From an uncultured bacterium (lineage in GTDB: Bacteria; Bacteroidota; Bacteroidia; Bacteroidales; Bacteroidaceae): a DNA stretch of 64,000 nt. Location: assembly GCA_905215555.1 (NCBI GenBank), contig CAJMQU010000005.1, positions 87,478 to 151,477 of the forward strand, given 5' to 3'. A program made the position numbers and the translations under genes. Below are positions 27,101 through 36,251 of the stretch, piece after piece. Under the pieces are notes generated by a model, which had not been told where the DNA came from, searched no databases, and saw only the letters and a program-made list of their open reading frames with translations. Each line of letters opens with the position of its first letter. Position 1 is the first letter of the stretch.

Positions 27101-29197
27101 TCAACTAATGGAAGCCCAGTTAACGTTGGTTTTCCGTAATGCTTTCAACTGACGCCATAGGATTTCATTCTCCGGACGTGTCCCCGTCGGATCAGTATCT
27201 ACCACTTCCTCTGCAACGTTGCGCACATATTGCAGCAATTGCCCGTCACGTGCAATATCGGCAATCTTCAGGTCGAAAGCGATGCCGCTTTGCTGCGTAC
27301 CTTCCAAATCACCGGGACCACGCAGTTTCAGGTCAGCTTCGGCTATTTCAAAACCATCGTTCGTCCGCACCATAATTTCCAGCCGTTTCCGTGTTTCTTC
27401 AACCAGTTTGTAACCAGTGACTAAAATACAATAAGATTGTTCTGCTCCACGCCCTACCCGACCACGCAATTGATGAAGCTGCGACAATCCAAAGCGTTCC
27501 GCATTTTCTATAATCATCACAGATGCATTAGGAACATTCACTCCAACTTCAATCACCGTAGTCGCCACCATGATCTGAGCTTCACCTGAAACAAAAAGCT
27601 GCATCTGCGCATCTTTCTCGGCAGGTTTCATCTTTCCATGCACCTTGCAGACCTTACATTCCGGAAAGTCCTCACAAACATGCAGATAACCTTCTTCCAG
27701 ATTCTTCAAGTCAATCTTCTCACTTTCCTTGATCAGAGGATAGACAATGTAAACCTGCCTGCCTTCCGCAAGCTGTTTACGAACAGACTGATTCAGGCTT
27801 GTGCGATGCGCGTCATACTTGTGAATGGTCACAATAGGCTTGCGTCCCGGGGGCAGCTCGTCAATCACAGATACATCCAGGTCGCCATATAAAGTCATAG
27901 CCAGGGTACGCGGAATGGGGGTGGCCGTCATCACCAATACGTGAGGCGGCTGCACATTCTTTGTCCACAAACGCGCACGTTGCGCCACACCGAAACGGTG
28001 TTGTTCATCTATCACCACCAGCCCCAGCGAAGAAAAATTCACCGTATCTTCTATCACGGCATGCGTACCGATAAGTATATGAATATCACCCGTCAGCAAG
28101 CCCGTCAGAATTGCCTCCCGTTTTTTGCCTTTGACGGAGCCGGTCAGTAGTGCCACACGAACATCCATTCCCGTTAGAAACTCGCAGATTGTTTCATAGT
28201 GCTGATTAGCCAGGATTTCAGTAGGAGCCATCATGCAAGCCTGATAACCGTTATCTAACGCTATCAACATACTCATCAGGGCAACCAGTGTTTTTCCACT
28301 TCCCACATCACCCTGCAAAAGACGGTTCATTTGTTTGCCGCTACCGACATCACGACGTATCTCTTTCAACACACGTTTCTGCGCACCGGTCAGTTCGAAC
28401 GGCAGGTTCTTGGCATAGAAGGTATTGAATATCTCGCCTACCGTTTCAAACATATATCCCCGGTACTTCCGCTGCCTGTCCCTGGCATAGCGGAGAATAT
28501 TCAGCTGCACGTAAAAGAGTTCCTCAAACTTCAACCGGTACTGTGCCTTACGAAGCAATTCCGGATTTGCCGGAAAATGGATATTAATCAAAGCATCCGT
28601 CAACGGCATCAGATGATGTTCTGCCAGTATTGAAGGAGAGAGAGTTTCGGGCAACGGATCACGAAGTTGCTGCACCACGGCACTCATCATTTTCTCGATC
28701 GCATGAGAGTTGAGAGAGCTCCGCTTCATCTTCTCCGTTGTATTATAATAAGGTTGCAGCCCCATTGTCGAAAGCTTCAGTTCTGAAGCGTTGTCAATAT
28801 CCGGATGGGCTATATTGATCCGCCCGTTGAAAACGCTGGGTTTCCCGAATACGATATACTCCTGATGCACTTTATATTTGCCGACAAGAAATTTAATTCC
28901 TTGGAACCAAACCAAATCCACCACCCCCGTGCGATCCGAGAAATGAGCGACCAAACGCCGTTGCCGCCCCTCCCCAATCGTTTCAAAACTGAGAATTTCG
29001 CCTTTCAGCTGAATATAAGGCATCGTACCGTCTATCTCATGAATATAATAGATACGGCTACGATCCACATATTTATAAGGGAAATAATACAATAAGTCAT
29101 GCAGGGAATAGATGCCCAATTCTTTATTGAGCACTGAGGCGCGTTGCGGTCCGACGCCCGACAGATATTTTATGTCACGAGAGGCTAAATCAAACAT
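27101..29197 (-). CDS. recG: ATP-dependent DNA helicase RecG
   Basis: A 698-residue superfamily 2 helicase that remodels stalled forks and branched recombination intermediates. An N-terminal wedge (OB-fold) domain covers about residues 1-170, the helicase motor follows with Walker A LQGDVGSGKTLVAL near 288, DEQHRFGV near 396, TATPIPRTLAMTLYGDLD near 424, and the RecG signature QLHQLRGRVGRGAEQSYC near 595. Length is normal. It overlaps ispD by 13 bases, showing cotranscription. Confidence 0.97.
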   Translation of the reverse strand: MFDLASRDIKYLSGVGPQRASVLNKELGIYSLHDLLYYFPYKYVDRSRIYYIHEIDGTMPYIQLKGEILSFETIGEGRQRRLVAHFSDRTGVVDLVWFQGIKFLVGKYKVHQEYIVFGKPSVFNGRINIAHPDIDNASELKLSTMGLQPYYNTTEKMKRSSLNSHAIEKMMSAVVQQLRDPLPETLSPSILAEHHLMPLTDALINIHFPANPELLRKAQYRLKFEELFYVQLNILRYARDRQRKYRGYMFETVGEIFNTFYAKNLPFELTGAQKRVLKEIRRDVGSGKQMNRLLQGDVGSGKTLVALMSMLIALDNGYQACMMAPTEILANQHYETICEFLTGMDVRVALLTGSVKGKKREAILTGLLTGDIHILIGTHAVIEDTVNFSSLGLVVIDEQHRFGVAQRARLWTKNVQPPHVLVMTATPIPRTLAMTLYGDLDVSVIDELPPGRKPIVTIHKYDAHRTSLNQSVRKQLAEGRQVYIVYPLIKESEKIDLKNLEEGYLHVCEDFPECKVCKVHGKMKPAEKDAQMQLFVSGEAQIMVATTVIEVGVNVPNASVMIIENAERFGLSQLHQLRGRVGRGAEQSYCILVTGYKLVEETRKRLEIMVRTNDGFEIAEADLKLRGPGDLEGTQQSGIAFDLKIADIARDGQLLQYVRNVAEEVVDTDPTGTRPENEILWRQLKALRKTNVNWASIS

Positions 29198-29856
29198 GAG
29201 TCCAACAAAGCTGCGGCTATTTTCAGATCAAAAGGAGTTGTTATCTTAATATTTTCCCGGTTACCTTCGGCCAGATATACAGATGCGCCCATTGCTTCCA
29301 CCACCGAAGCATCATCCGTAAAAAAAGGAGTATAAGATTGTCCATATGCCTGCTTCAACAGGTCGGCATCAAACACTTGTGGAGTCTGTACCAGTTTATA
29401 TTCATCCCGGCTGACCGTCACGCTTCCCTCTTCCTGCAGATGGCGCACTGTTTCCACCACATCTATCACAGGTATGACCGCCTTCTTTTCAGCCGCCATC
29501 GCATAGCAACGGGCTATCACTTCCTGAGAAACAAACGGACGCACACCGTCATGCACCCCAACCAACCCCGGAGTAGTCACGTAAGCCAGTCCGTTCTTTA
29601 CCGAATGGAAACGTGTTTCACCTCCATCCGCCACCGTATGAGGCAAAGAAAAATGATACTCCTCGCATAATTGCGCCCAGTAAGGCTGCTGACTGCACGG
29701 GAGCACCAATATAATATGTATCTCCGGATTGTAGGCATAAAAGGCTTCCAATGTACGCATCAACACAGGCTTTCCACCTATAGGCAGAAACTGTTTGGGA
29801 AGTTCGCTTCCCATGCGTAACCCTTTACCGCCGGCAACTATCAGAGCATAATTCAT
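29185..29856 (-). CDS. ispD: 2-C-methyl-D-erythritol 4-phosphate cytidylyltransferase
   Basis: A 223-residue enzyme of the non-mevalonate isoprenoid pathway that adds CMP from CTP to methylerythritol phosphate. IVAGGKGLRMGSELPKQFLP near residue 7 is the nucleotide-binding loop, VHDGVRPFVS near 100 and VQTPQVFDADLLKQAY near 152 are family signatures. Full length. It lies in the pdxJ to recG operon. Confidence 0.95.
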   Translation of the reverse strand: MNYALIVAGGKGLRMGSELPKQFLPIGGKPVLMRTLEAFYAYNPEIHIILVLPCSQQPYWAQLCEEYHFSLPHTVADGGETRFHSVKNGLAYVTTPGLVGVHDGVRPFVSQEVIARCYAMAAEKKAVIPVIDVVETVRHLQEEGSVTVSRDEYKLVQTPQVFDADLLKQAYGQSYTPFFTDDASVVEAMGASVYLAEGNRENIKITTPFDLKIAAALLDSCLI

Positions 29857-29880
29857 TAATGAAAAGTTGAAAATTAAAAA

Positions 29881-30429
29881 TCAGATAACACACATGGCTT
29901 CTTTCAGTTCCTGCACTTTCTCTTTACCCAGCATCATATCCACTACGGCCAAAGCAAATTCCATTGCAGCCCCCGGTCCCTTCGCAGTAATGATGTTACC
30001 ATCTCTCTCCACCGGAGCACCAGTGAAGTCGGCACCTTCCAGATATTGTTCAAAACCCGGATAGCAGGTTGCCTTACGTCCTTTCAGCAAACCAAGTTTT
30101 CCCAAAATCATGGGAGCGGCACAAATGGCAGCAATCGGTTTATTCTTTCCGGCAAAATCCAGAATCAATTTACGGAGTTCAGGACATTTCTCCAAAGTAG
30201 CAGCTCCGGGCATACCTCCGGGCAGAAGAACTAAATCCGCATCATAAAAATCGCAGTTCACTATATTCTTGTCACAAAGTACCGGCACGTCATGTGCACC
30301 TGTCACTATTTCATCGGGAGTCACCGTTACCATTTCCACGTTCAGCCCTGCACGTCTCATCACATCTACAGAAGTGAAAGCTTCCACCTCTTCAAATCCG
30401 TCTGCAAAAAAAACATAAACTGTACCCAT
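29881..30429 (-). CDS. DJ-1/PfpI family protein (ThiJ/YajL type)
   Basis: A 182-residue DJ-1 superfamily protein. It has the early glutamate in ADGFEEVEA (residues 9-17) and the nucleophile-elbow cysteine in IAAICAAPMILG near residue 103, the pair conserved in DJ-1/YajL. Members act as glyoxalases, deglycases or covalent chaperones, and the activity cannot be decided from sequence. It is 24 bases from ispD and 15 bases from the tonB-like gene. Confidence 0.9.
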   Translation of the reverse strand: MGTVYVFFADGFEEVEAFTSVDVMRRAGLNVEMVTVTPDEIVTGAHDVPVLCDKNIVNCDFYDADLVLLPGGMPGAATLEKCPELRKLILDFAGKNKPIAAICAAPMILGKLGLLKGRKATCYPGFEQYLEGADFTGAPVERDGNIITAKGPGAAMEFALAVVDMMLGKEKVQELKEAMCVI

Positions 30430-30444
30430 AATTGTTCTCCTTTA

Positions 30445-31257
30445 TTATTTTAGATTAAAGTAATATGTTATTGTTCCCGTCTGGTTGTTCAATCCGCTGA
30501 CGGCATTGAAACGAGCCTTTTTTGCCGCCTCTTCAGCAGCCTTCCGCAAGGCAGGATTCACGGTATTGGTCTGTCGGTCGATACTGGTGGCAATCACATA
30601 TCCTGCAGGATTTACTGTAATGGCAACCACTACCCTTCCTTCATCTTGTACATTATATGCCGGACGTGGCAAACCTCCCTGTCCTAAAGAACGTCCGCCA
30701 AGGTCAAAAGTTCCATAGCCTCCCGTTCCACTCGATGCACCGGTCGGCGCATTCCCTGTAGGACTGCCCTGAATACCCTGTCCTTCGGTCGCACCTTTAT
30801 TCCCCATCTGCGCCCCCTTTCCGAAAGCACCAGCCACACGTTTACGGGCAGCCTCTTCCGCCTCCTTACGTTCACGTTCCGCTTTGGCTTCAGCCAGTCT
30901 TCGGGCTTCTTCCGCTTTCTCGGCTTCGGTTTTCTCCGGCTTCTTCACTTCCTCCTTTTTGGTTTCCGCTTTCGGCTTGATAGTAACGGTTTCCTCATCT
31001 TCCTGGGTAAGCATTTCCTGTTCCACCGTCTCCTGCACCTTGGGAGCAACAGTTTCCGGCATCACATCCACTTTCACCAAAGAGGGATCGGCACTTCCAA
31101 ACGCATTGGGCACTTCCCCCAGCATCACCGGCATACCATCTTCCTCAGGCGCCTCCGGCTTAGTGAAGCCTACCAGTATCAACAAGAGGATAAACGCCAC
31201 ATGTACCAGCAGCGCACCTGCCATTCCTATATATTTGCCTTTCTTTTTCGGATTCAC
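30445..31257 (-). CDS. tonB: TonB-family energy transducer
   Basis: A 270-residue protein with an N-terminal membrane anchor (GALLVHVAFILLLILVGF, about residues 14-31), a long Glu/Lys/Ala-rich periplasmic spacer (about 75-140, KAEEARRLAEAKAERERKEA), a Gly-rich stretch, and a C-terminal TonB domain (GRVVVAITVNPAGYVIATSI; ending NNQTGTITYYFNLK). With ExbB and ExbD it passes proton-motive force to outer membrane SusC/TonB-dependent transporters. The start is GTG at 31257. The spacer composition also resembles TolA, so a Tol-type role is possible. Confidence 0.88.
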   Translation of the reverse strand: MNPKKKGKYIGMAGALLVHVAFILLLILVGFTKPEAPEEDGMPVMLGEVPNAFGSADPSLVKVDVMPETVAPKVQETVEQEMLTQEDEETVTIKPKAETKKEEVKKPEKTEAEKAEEARRLAEAKAERERKEAEEAARKRVAGAFGKGAQMGNKGATEGQGIQGSPTGNAPTGASSGTGGYGTFDLGGRSLGQGGLPRPAYNVQDEGRVVVAITVNPAGYVIATSIDRQTNTVNPALRKAAEEAAKKARFNAVSGLNNQTGTITYYFNLK

Positions 31258-31275
31258 CGTTTTCTGTATTACGTT

Positions 31276-31689
31276 TTATTTTCCTTCCGGCGGGCGTGTA
31301 GCCAACACCATCTTGAACTTATTTTCATTAGCAATATTCAGCACTTTCACGATTTCCCGGTAAGGCACCGCTTCATCCGCATAAAGTGCCACATACATTT
31401 CCGGTTCTTTCGCAGCACATGATTGCAGGAAAGGAGTCAGTTCTTCCAACGAAATGGCCTGTTCCTTATCATTTCCGAACGCCGCATAAAAGTTCAGGTC
31501 CTTATCAATAACAACCCTCGTTAAAGGTTTGGCAGACGTCTGTTGTTTTCCCTGCGGAAGCAACACCTTGATAGCATTCGGCGAAACAACCGTAGACGTG
31601 ATCATGAAAAAGATCAACAACAGGAAGATGACATCCGTCATGGATGCCATACTGAAATTGGGCGATATTTTAGCTCTACGTTGTAGCAC
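31276..31689 (-). CDS. exbD: Biopolymer transport protein ExbD/TolR
   Basis: A 137-residue protein with one membrane helix (SMTDVIFLLLIFFMITSTVV, residues about 16-35) containing the conserved proton-carrying Asp in MTDVIF, and a periplasmic C-terminal domain. Partner of the ExbB-like protein upstream (33 bases) and the TonB-like protein downstream (18 bases). Confidence 0.92.
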   Translation of the reverse strand: MLQRRAKISPNFSMASMTDVIFLLLIFFMITSTVVSPNAIKVLLPQGKQQTSAKPLTRVVIDKDLNFYAAFGNDKEQAISLEELTPFLQSCAAKEPEMYVALYADEAVPYREIVKVLNIANENKFKMVLATRPPEGK

Positions 31690-31722
31690 GCTTTAATTTT
31701 TAATTGTTAATTTTTAATTAGT

Positions 31723-32439
31723 TTACGCCGGCTCATTCAAAAGGTCCATGAATGCCATGGTCTTAGCCTCCATCTTATTCACCACACCATCTACCAATGT
31801 TACCAGATAATTATAGGCAAACATAGCAATAATACCTACGATCAGACCACCGACCGTAGTAATCATAGCTTCGTAAATACCTCCTGAGAGCAACGTTATA
31901 TCAATATTATTGCCGGCATTGGCCATTTCATAGAAAGCCCTCACCATACCGGTCACCGTACCCAGGAAACCAATCATCGGCGCACCTCCTGAAATAGTAG
32001 CCATAATCGTCAATCCCTTCTCCAACTTGGCCACCTCTATATTTCCCACATTCTCGATGGCTGCCTGCACGTCATTCACCGGACGTCCCAATCGGCTGAT
32101 CCCCTTCTCAATCATACGGGCTGACGGAGTATTCACACTGCGGCAATACGCTATGGCAGCTTTTATTTCTCCATCCAGAATATAATCCTTTATCTTATCC
32201 ATGAACATCGGATCTTCCTTGCCAGCCTTCCGAATGACATAATTGCGTTCGAACAAGATATAGAAACAAAGAATGGACAAAAGTCCGAGAACGATCATAA
32301 TCCAGCCACCTTTGACAGCCATGCTCCACAAATTCATCTCTTCAGCACCAGCTACCTGGGTCAAAACCGGATTGGCGCCGGCAATCGAGTCGGTCAGCGC
32401 CGGAGCCACTTGGGCCAATAACAACATTGCATTCATCAA
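31723..32439 (-). CDS. exbB: MotA/TolQ/ExbB proton channel family protein
   Basis: A 238-residue inner-membrane protein with an N-terminal region exported or signal-like (residues 1-30), a first helix GWIMIVLGLLSILCFYILF near 45-63, and two later helices: GGAPMIGFLGTVTGMVRAFYEM, shown as GGAPMIGFLGTVTGM, and ITTVGGLIVGIIAMFAYNYL. These are the ExbB/TolQ signatures. It forms the proton channel with ExbD. The start overlaps the end of pdxJ by four bases. Confidence 0.92.
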   Translation of the reverse strand: MMNAMLLLAQVAPALTDSIAGANPVLTQVAGAEEMNLWSMAVKGGWIMIVLGLLSILCFYILFERNYVIRKAGKEDPMFMDKIKDYILDGEIKAAIAYCRSVNTPSARMIEKGISRLGRPVNDVQAAIENVGNIEVAKLEKGLTIMATISGGAPMIGFLGTVTGMVRAFYEMANAGNNIDITLLSGGIYEAMITTVGGLIVGIIAMFAYNYLVTLVDGVVNKMEAKTMAFMDLLNEPA

Positions 32440-33149
32440 CGAAGACAGTTTTTATATTCCTGAACAGTACGTTCCAATCCCAGATACAAAGCATCACTGA
32501 TCAGCGAATGCCCGATAGAGACTTCATCCATCCACGGAATGTTTTGATATAAATAATTCAAGTTCACCAGGCTCAGGTCATGTCCCGCATTCAGTCCCAA
32601 ACCCAGACTGCGTGCAACCTTGGCAGCTTCCACAAAAGGCGCAACCGCCGCCTCCTTATTTTGAAGATAGGCCGCCGCATAAGGTTCCGTATAAAGTTCC
32701 ACCCTATCGGCACCGGCCTTGGCAGCATATTCTATCATCTCCGCATCAGTAGATACAAACACGGAAGTACGGATGCCCGCATGATTAAATCCATCGAGCA
32801 CCTCAGTCAGAAAATCCAGATTTTTTTTAGTATCCCAGCCGGCATTGGAAGTCAACTGAGCAGGGCTATCCGGAACCAGGGTCACTTGATGCGGTTTTAC
32901 CTTCAGCACCAGATCGATAAAATCGGGAGACGGATATCCTTCGATATTAAATTCCGTACGAAGCAACGGGCGAAGATCATACACATCACTCCGGCGTATA
33001 TGCCTTTCGTCAGGGCGTGGATGAACGGTTATCCCGTCTGCACCGAAGTTTTCGCAATCCAGCGCCACTTTCACCACATTGGGCACATCACCTCCACGTG
33101 CATTACGCAACGTTGCAATCTTGTTTATATTTACACTTAATCTAGTCAT
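32436..33149 (-). CDS. pdxJ: Pyridoxine 5'-phosphate synthase
   Basis: A protein of about 237 residues that condenses 1-deoxyxylulose 5-phosphate with 3-amino-2-oxopropyl phosphate to give pyridoxine phosphate (vitamin B6). TRLSVNINKIATLRNARGG, GADGITVHPRPDERHI and GLGLNAGHDLSLVNL are the family landmarks. The open frame extends to 33224, but ATG at 33149 begins the conserved sequence. First gene of the seven-gene run to recG. Confidence 0.95.
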   Translation of the reverse strand: MTRLSVNINKIATLRNARGGDVPNVVKVALDCENFGADGITVHPRPDERHIRRSDVYDLRPLLRTEFNIEGYPSPDFIDLVLKVKPHQVTLVPDSPAQLTSNAGWDTKKNLDFLTEVLDGFNHAGIRTSVFVSTDAEMIEYAAKAGADRVELYTEPYAAAYLQNKEAAVAPFVEAAKVARSLGLGLNAGHDLSLVNLNYLYQNIPWMDEVSIGHSLISDALYLGLERTVQEYKNCLR

Positions 33150-33170
33150 AATTCGGTCCATAGTTTTGCG

Positions 33171-33178
33171 CAAAAGTA
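33171..33178 (-). promoter_or_regulatory. -7 element of the pdxJ-exbB-exbD-tonB-ispD-recG operon
   Basis: TACTTTTG on the minus strand, 22 bases before the chosen pdxJ start. Its position also supports the shorter pdxJ start, because the longer frame would begin upstream of this promoter element. Confidence 0.55.
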
Positions 33179-33253
33179 CAAATAATAGCGATATATTGGC
33201 AGCGTTCTGAGAAAAAAATACCATATTTGCATTTCATTAAGAAAGAATTGACG

Positions 33254-34123
33254 ATGAAATTTGCCATTTTTGGGAACACTTACCAAGCTAAAAAATCAAA
33301 ACATGCGGAAACTTTGTTCCGTTTGCTGGAACAACGCAATGCCCGGCTTTGCATATGCAGAGAGTTTTATAACTTTCTGACTTCGGACCTGCATATGAAT
33401 ATCGCTTCCGCCGAACTTTTCGACGGTAATGATTTCATAGCCGATATGGTCATCAGTATCGGTGGTGACGGTACTTTTCTGAAAGCAGCCAGCCGGGTAG
33501 GTAAAAAGAATATCCCCATTTTAGGTATCAACACTGGGCGCCTCGGTTTTTTGGCAGATATTTCCCCGGAAGAGATGGAAGAGACTTTTGATGAAATCTA
33601 CAATAATCATTATAAAGTGGAGGAACGCAGCGTATTACAGTTGAATTGCGATGACGAGAATTTAATGAAATCCCCATATGCACTCAACGAAATTGCGGTA
33701 TTGAAGCGCGACAGTTCTTCTATGATCAGTATCCATACTGCCATCAACGGTGCGCATCTCACCACTTATCAGGCAGACGGACTGGTGGTATCTACCCCTA
33801 CCGGTTCCACCGCTTATTCTCTCAGTGTCGGCGGCCCGGTCATCGTGCCCCATAGCAAAACAATCGCTATCACTCCAGTTGCCCCTCACAGCCTTAATGT
33901 ACGCCCCATTGTTATTTGTGATGATTGGGAAATCACTCTCGATGTCGAAAGCCGTAGCCACAGTTTTCTTGTTGCCATTGACGGACGCAGCGAATCGTGC
34001 AAAGAAACCACCCGTTTGAAAATCTCACGGGCAGACTATAGTATCAAGGTAGTAAAGCGCTTCAATCATATATTCTTCGATACGCTTCGCAATAAACTGA
34101 TGTGGGGAGCAGATGTAAGATAA
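33254..34123 (+). CDS. nadK: NAD kinase
   Basis: A 289-residue ATP-NAD kinase that makes NADP. The active-site loop SIGGDGTFLKAASRV is near residue 71 and the NAD-binding stretch STPTGSTAYSLSVGGPV is near residue 185. I take Met at 33254 as the start because MKFAIFGNTY begins the conserved fold; an earlier in-frame ATG exists at 33227. It is transcribed away from pdxJ, leaving about 100 bases between them for both promoters. Confidence 0.96.
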   Translation: MKFAIFGNTYQAKKSKHAETLFRLLEQRNARLCICREFYNFLTSDLHMNIASAELFDGNDFIADMVISIGGDGTFLKAASRVGKKNIPILGINTGRLGFLADISPEEMEETFDEIYNNHYKVEERSVLQLNCDDENLMKSPYALNEIAVLKRDSSSMISIHTAINGAHLTTYQADGLVVSTPTGSTAYSLSVGGPVIVPHSKTIAITPVAPHSLNVRPIVICDDWEITLDVESRSHSFLVAIDGRSESCKETTRLKISRADYSIKVVKRFNHIFFDTLRNKLMWGADVR

Positions 34124-34144
34124 TCAGCAACGCTGACAATAAGA

Positions 34145-34178
34145 AAAGCCGCCATCCTAATTTTCGGATAGCGGCTTT
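34145..34178. terminator. Two-way intrinsic terminator between nadK and the smalltalk gene
   Basis: AAAGCCGCCATCC pairs with GGATAGCGGCTTT over 13 bases with one mismatch. It lies 22 bases beyond nadK (plus strand) and 21 bases beyond the smalltalk gene (minus strand). The A/T ends of the stem give short U-runs in both directions. Confidence 0.75.
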
Positions 34179-34198
34179 CCACTTTTCAACTCAATATG

Positions 34199-34294
34199 TT
34201 ACGGTGTCATCGCCTGCCCGCCAATTACGCCTGCAATAGCGCTGGCTAAGGCAATAATCATTTTCAATATCACATTCCAACTCATTTTCTTCAT
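34199..34294 (-). CDS. Smalltalk protein (short membrane peptide)
   Basis: A 31-codon gene whose product begins MKKMSWNVILKMIIALASA and ends GVIGGQAMTP: a short basic N-terminus, one hydrophobic helix, and a Gly-containing end. This fits the Bacteroides peptide family known as smalltalk protein, commonly encoded just after HU-like genes near capsule loci. Function unknown. It is 36 bases downstream of the HU-like gene and the terminator follows, so the two are probably one transcript. Confidence 0.8.
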   Translation of the reverse strand: MKKMSWNVILKMIIALASAIAGVIGGQAMTP

Positions 34295-34330
34295 AGTGAT
34301 TTCTTTAATTGTCAATATTCAAATTTTAAT

Positions 34331-34840
34331 TTATCCAAGAGGATTTTCATCCACTCCGCCTCCACCGGGGTTATCTCCCGCACCACTGTCCGAACCGCCT
34401 CCTGAAGGAACATTCGTCAGTCCCTTCAAGTAATCATCCAAACTTACCAAATCCAACTTTTCACCGGCACGGGTAGCAGTCTTGGTTATCTTCAACTCTT
34501 TATTGGCCTGGAAGAAAATACGGACACTTTCCACACTTTTAGCTGTTACCTCCTCGGCTTTCTCCTCGCCTTTCGACTTAGCTGCCAACATAAACACACC
34601 CAACCCTGCAATATTCACAGTCTTGCCTTCCAGCAACTGTTCTTTCAACTTCTCTACGAAGTTCTGCATCGTACTCCGGATGTCGCCGATAGAAAGCGAA
34701 GAACGCTCCTGCATCTTCTGGGCAATAAAAGCCAGATCAACAGTCTGTCCTAATGTTACTAACTGCGGGAAATACTTCTTGGGAGAATTTTCAACCCGAG
34801 GGTCGGACGGTCTCTCCACCGTTCTAAAAATTACACTCAT
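34331..34840 (-). CDS. HU-family DNA-binding protein with Gly-rich tail ending in DENPLG
   Basis: A protein of about 169 residues. After MSVIFRTVERPSDPRVENSP comes the usual Bacteroidetes HU-HIG start KKYFPQLV, then the HU core with DIRSTMQNFVEKLKEQLLEG and KTVNIAGLGVFMLAAK (the GxGxF turn), and a region with paired basic and acidic residues. The tail of about 25 residues is Gly/Ser/Asp-rich and ends GGGGVDENPLG. A longer frame begins at 34897; ATG at 34840, with purine-rich GAAAAAAG just before it, is the likelier start. Neighbours are the smalltalk peptide and, upstream, a DUF4143 ATPase. Confidence 0.85.
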   Translation of the reverse strand: MSVIFRTVERPSDPRVENSPKKYFPQLVTLGQTVDLAFIAQKMQERSSLSIGDIRSTMQNFVEKLKEQLLEGKTVNIAGLGVFMLAAKSKGEEKAEEVTAKSVESVRIFFQANKELKITKTATRAGEKLDLVSLDDYLKGLTNVPSGGGSDSGAGDNPGGGGVDENPLG

Positions 34841-34887
34841 ACTTTTTTCATTTAGAGATTTAAATTCTGTTCTTAATTCACTCGTTT

Positions 34888-34899
34888 CGTTGATCAACG
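34888..34899. promoter_or_regulatory. 12-bp perfect palindrome upstream of the second HU-like gene
   Basis: CGTTGATCAACG, just downstream of a -7-like CACCTTTG (34903-34910, minus strand). It would overlap the start of transcription, which is a common place for an operator. Confidence 0.4.
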
Positions 34900-35009
34900 A
34901 TGCAAAGGTGAAGATAAAACCTCAAATATGAAGAAGAAAAGAGCGTGTCAGGAACAGTTTTTCAGAGAAAAGTTATAAACACATAAGAGACAGCTACTTA
35001 TACGTTCAT

Positions 35010-36251
35010 TCATTTTCCTATTCTATCCACTAATATACCCGGCGTCAGATGCACTCCCTTATATTCCGTATCCAGATTAATATTAGCTATATAACGTAAC
35101 TTAATTTGTTCATCATCAGCAAAATTAACCAACGAAGGAATACTTACGGGATTCTGCAAACGTTTAAACTTGCACTCCACAGCCAACTTTCTCGTAGGAC
35201 CATCCAGCACAAAGTCCACTTCCGTACCACTTTGTGTACGATAAAAGTAAATTGTATCCGACGCCTGTCTATTTCTCCAAAGTTCTAGCAATACATAATT
35301 CTCAAACAAGGCACCATTATCAGTTCGGAATGCTATCTCATTGAAGCTATTATAAATGATATTGCGCAATCCTAAATCACAAAAGTAGACTTTATTCATT
35401 TTCCCAATAACCTTACGCTTATTGGTAAAATAAGGTTCTATCAGTTTTATGATGTACATCTTCTGGAGTAAATAGATGTATTCCTCGCATCGTGCATACG
35501 GTAAGCCACTTTCACGGCTCAAATCATTTACATTTACAAGATTCCCTATCTGCACAGCTAGTAGACGAAGCAGTTTATTAAAGCTGACAAAATGCTCATT
35601 GGCAATATAGTGCCGTACATCATTCAGCAGGTAAGTCTGATAAATGTCATTCAGCAATTCCACCTTTTCTTGCGGATTCTCGGTCAAAGCAGTGCGCGGA
35701 AGTCCGCCATAAATCAAGTACTCTTCATAGACCTGTTGCAAAGGAGCCACTAAAGCATCGTCATTCCCATCTTTCAATTCTTGTTGCAGGCGCCAAAGCT
35801 TTTCATCTTTAAACAACAGATATTCAGAAAAAGAGAGTGAAAGAACTTCTATCACACGTACACGTCCCGCCAAAGATTCTTCGATGTTTTGAAGGATATC
35901 CAGACTTGAACTACCGGAACAAAGAATGCGCAAATTATCATATTTATCAGTCAGCAGTTTCAACATAGTAGAAACTCCCTGTATAAACTGAAATTCGTCA
36001 AGCAGTAACAAGCCATTTAATTCTGCATTCAGATAAATTTTCAAATACTGCTCAATAGTACTGAACTGTTGGAAACGTGCGGCCACTTCCACATCTTGCC
36101 CATTCAGGAACAAAACATTACGAAAATCTTTCGTAGGATATGCTTTCATTATAGATGTCTTCCCCACCTGCCGGGCACCTATCAACACTACAATCGGCAC
36201 TAATTTAAACGCCGATTGAATCTTCTCCCTATAACTATCTCTTGCTATCAT
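35010..36251 (-). CDS. ATP-binding protein with DUF4143 domain
   Basis: A protein of about 413 residues. Its N-terminal AAA domain has Walker A VLIGARQVGKTSIMKAY near residue 25, Walker B LLLDEFQFI near 88, and sensor ILCSGSSSLDI near 115. The C-terminal half is DUF4143, with a restriction-endonuclease-like core (SGTEVDFVLDGPTRKLAVECKF). These proteins are frequent and variable in Bacteroides; a link to toxin-antitoxin or defence has been suggested but is not settled. The frame is open from 36323; I chose Met at 36251 because the AAA domain starts shortly after. Confidence 0.85.
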   Translation of the reverse strand: MIARDSYREKIQSAFKLVPIVVLIGARQVGKTSIMKAYPTKDFRNVLFLNGQDVEVAARFQQFSTIEQYLKIYLNAELNGLLLLDEFQFIQGVSTMLKLLTDKYDNLRILCSGSSSLDILQNIEESLAGRVRVIEVLSLSFSEYLLFKDEKLWRLQQELKDGNDDALVAPLQQVYEEYLIYGGLPRTALTENPQEKVELLNDIYQTYLLNDVRHYIANEHFVSFNKLLRLLAVQIGNLVNVNDLSRESGLPYARCEEYIYLLQKMYIIKLIEPYFTNKRKVIGKMNKVYFCDLGLRNIIYNSFNEIAFRTDNGALFENYVLLELWRNRQASDTIYFYRTQSGTEVDFVLDGPTRKLAVECKFKRLQNPVSIPSLVNFADDEQIKLRYIANINLDTEYKGVHLTPGILVDRIGK

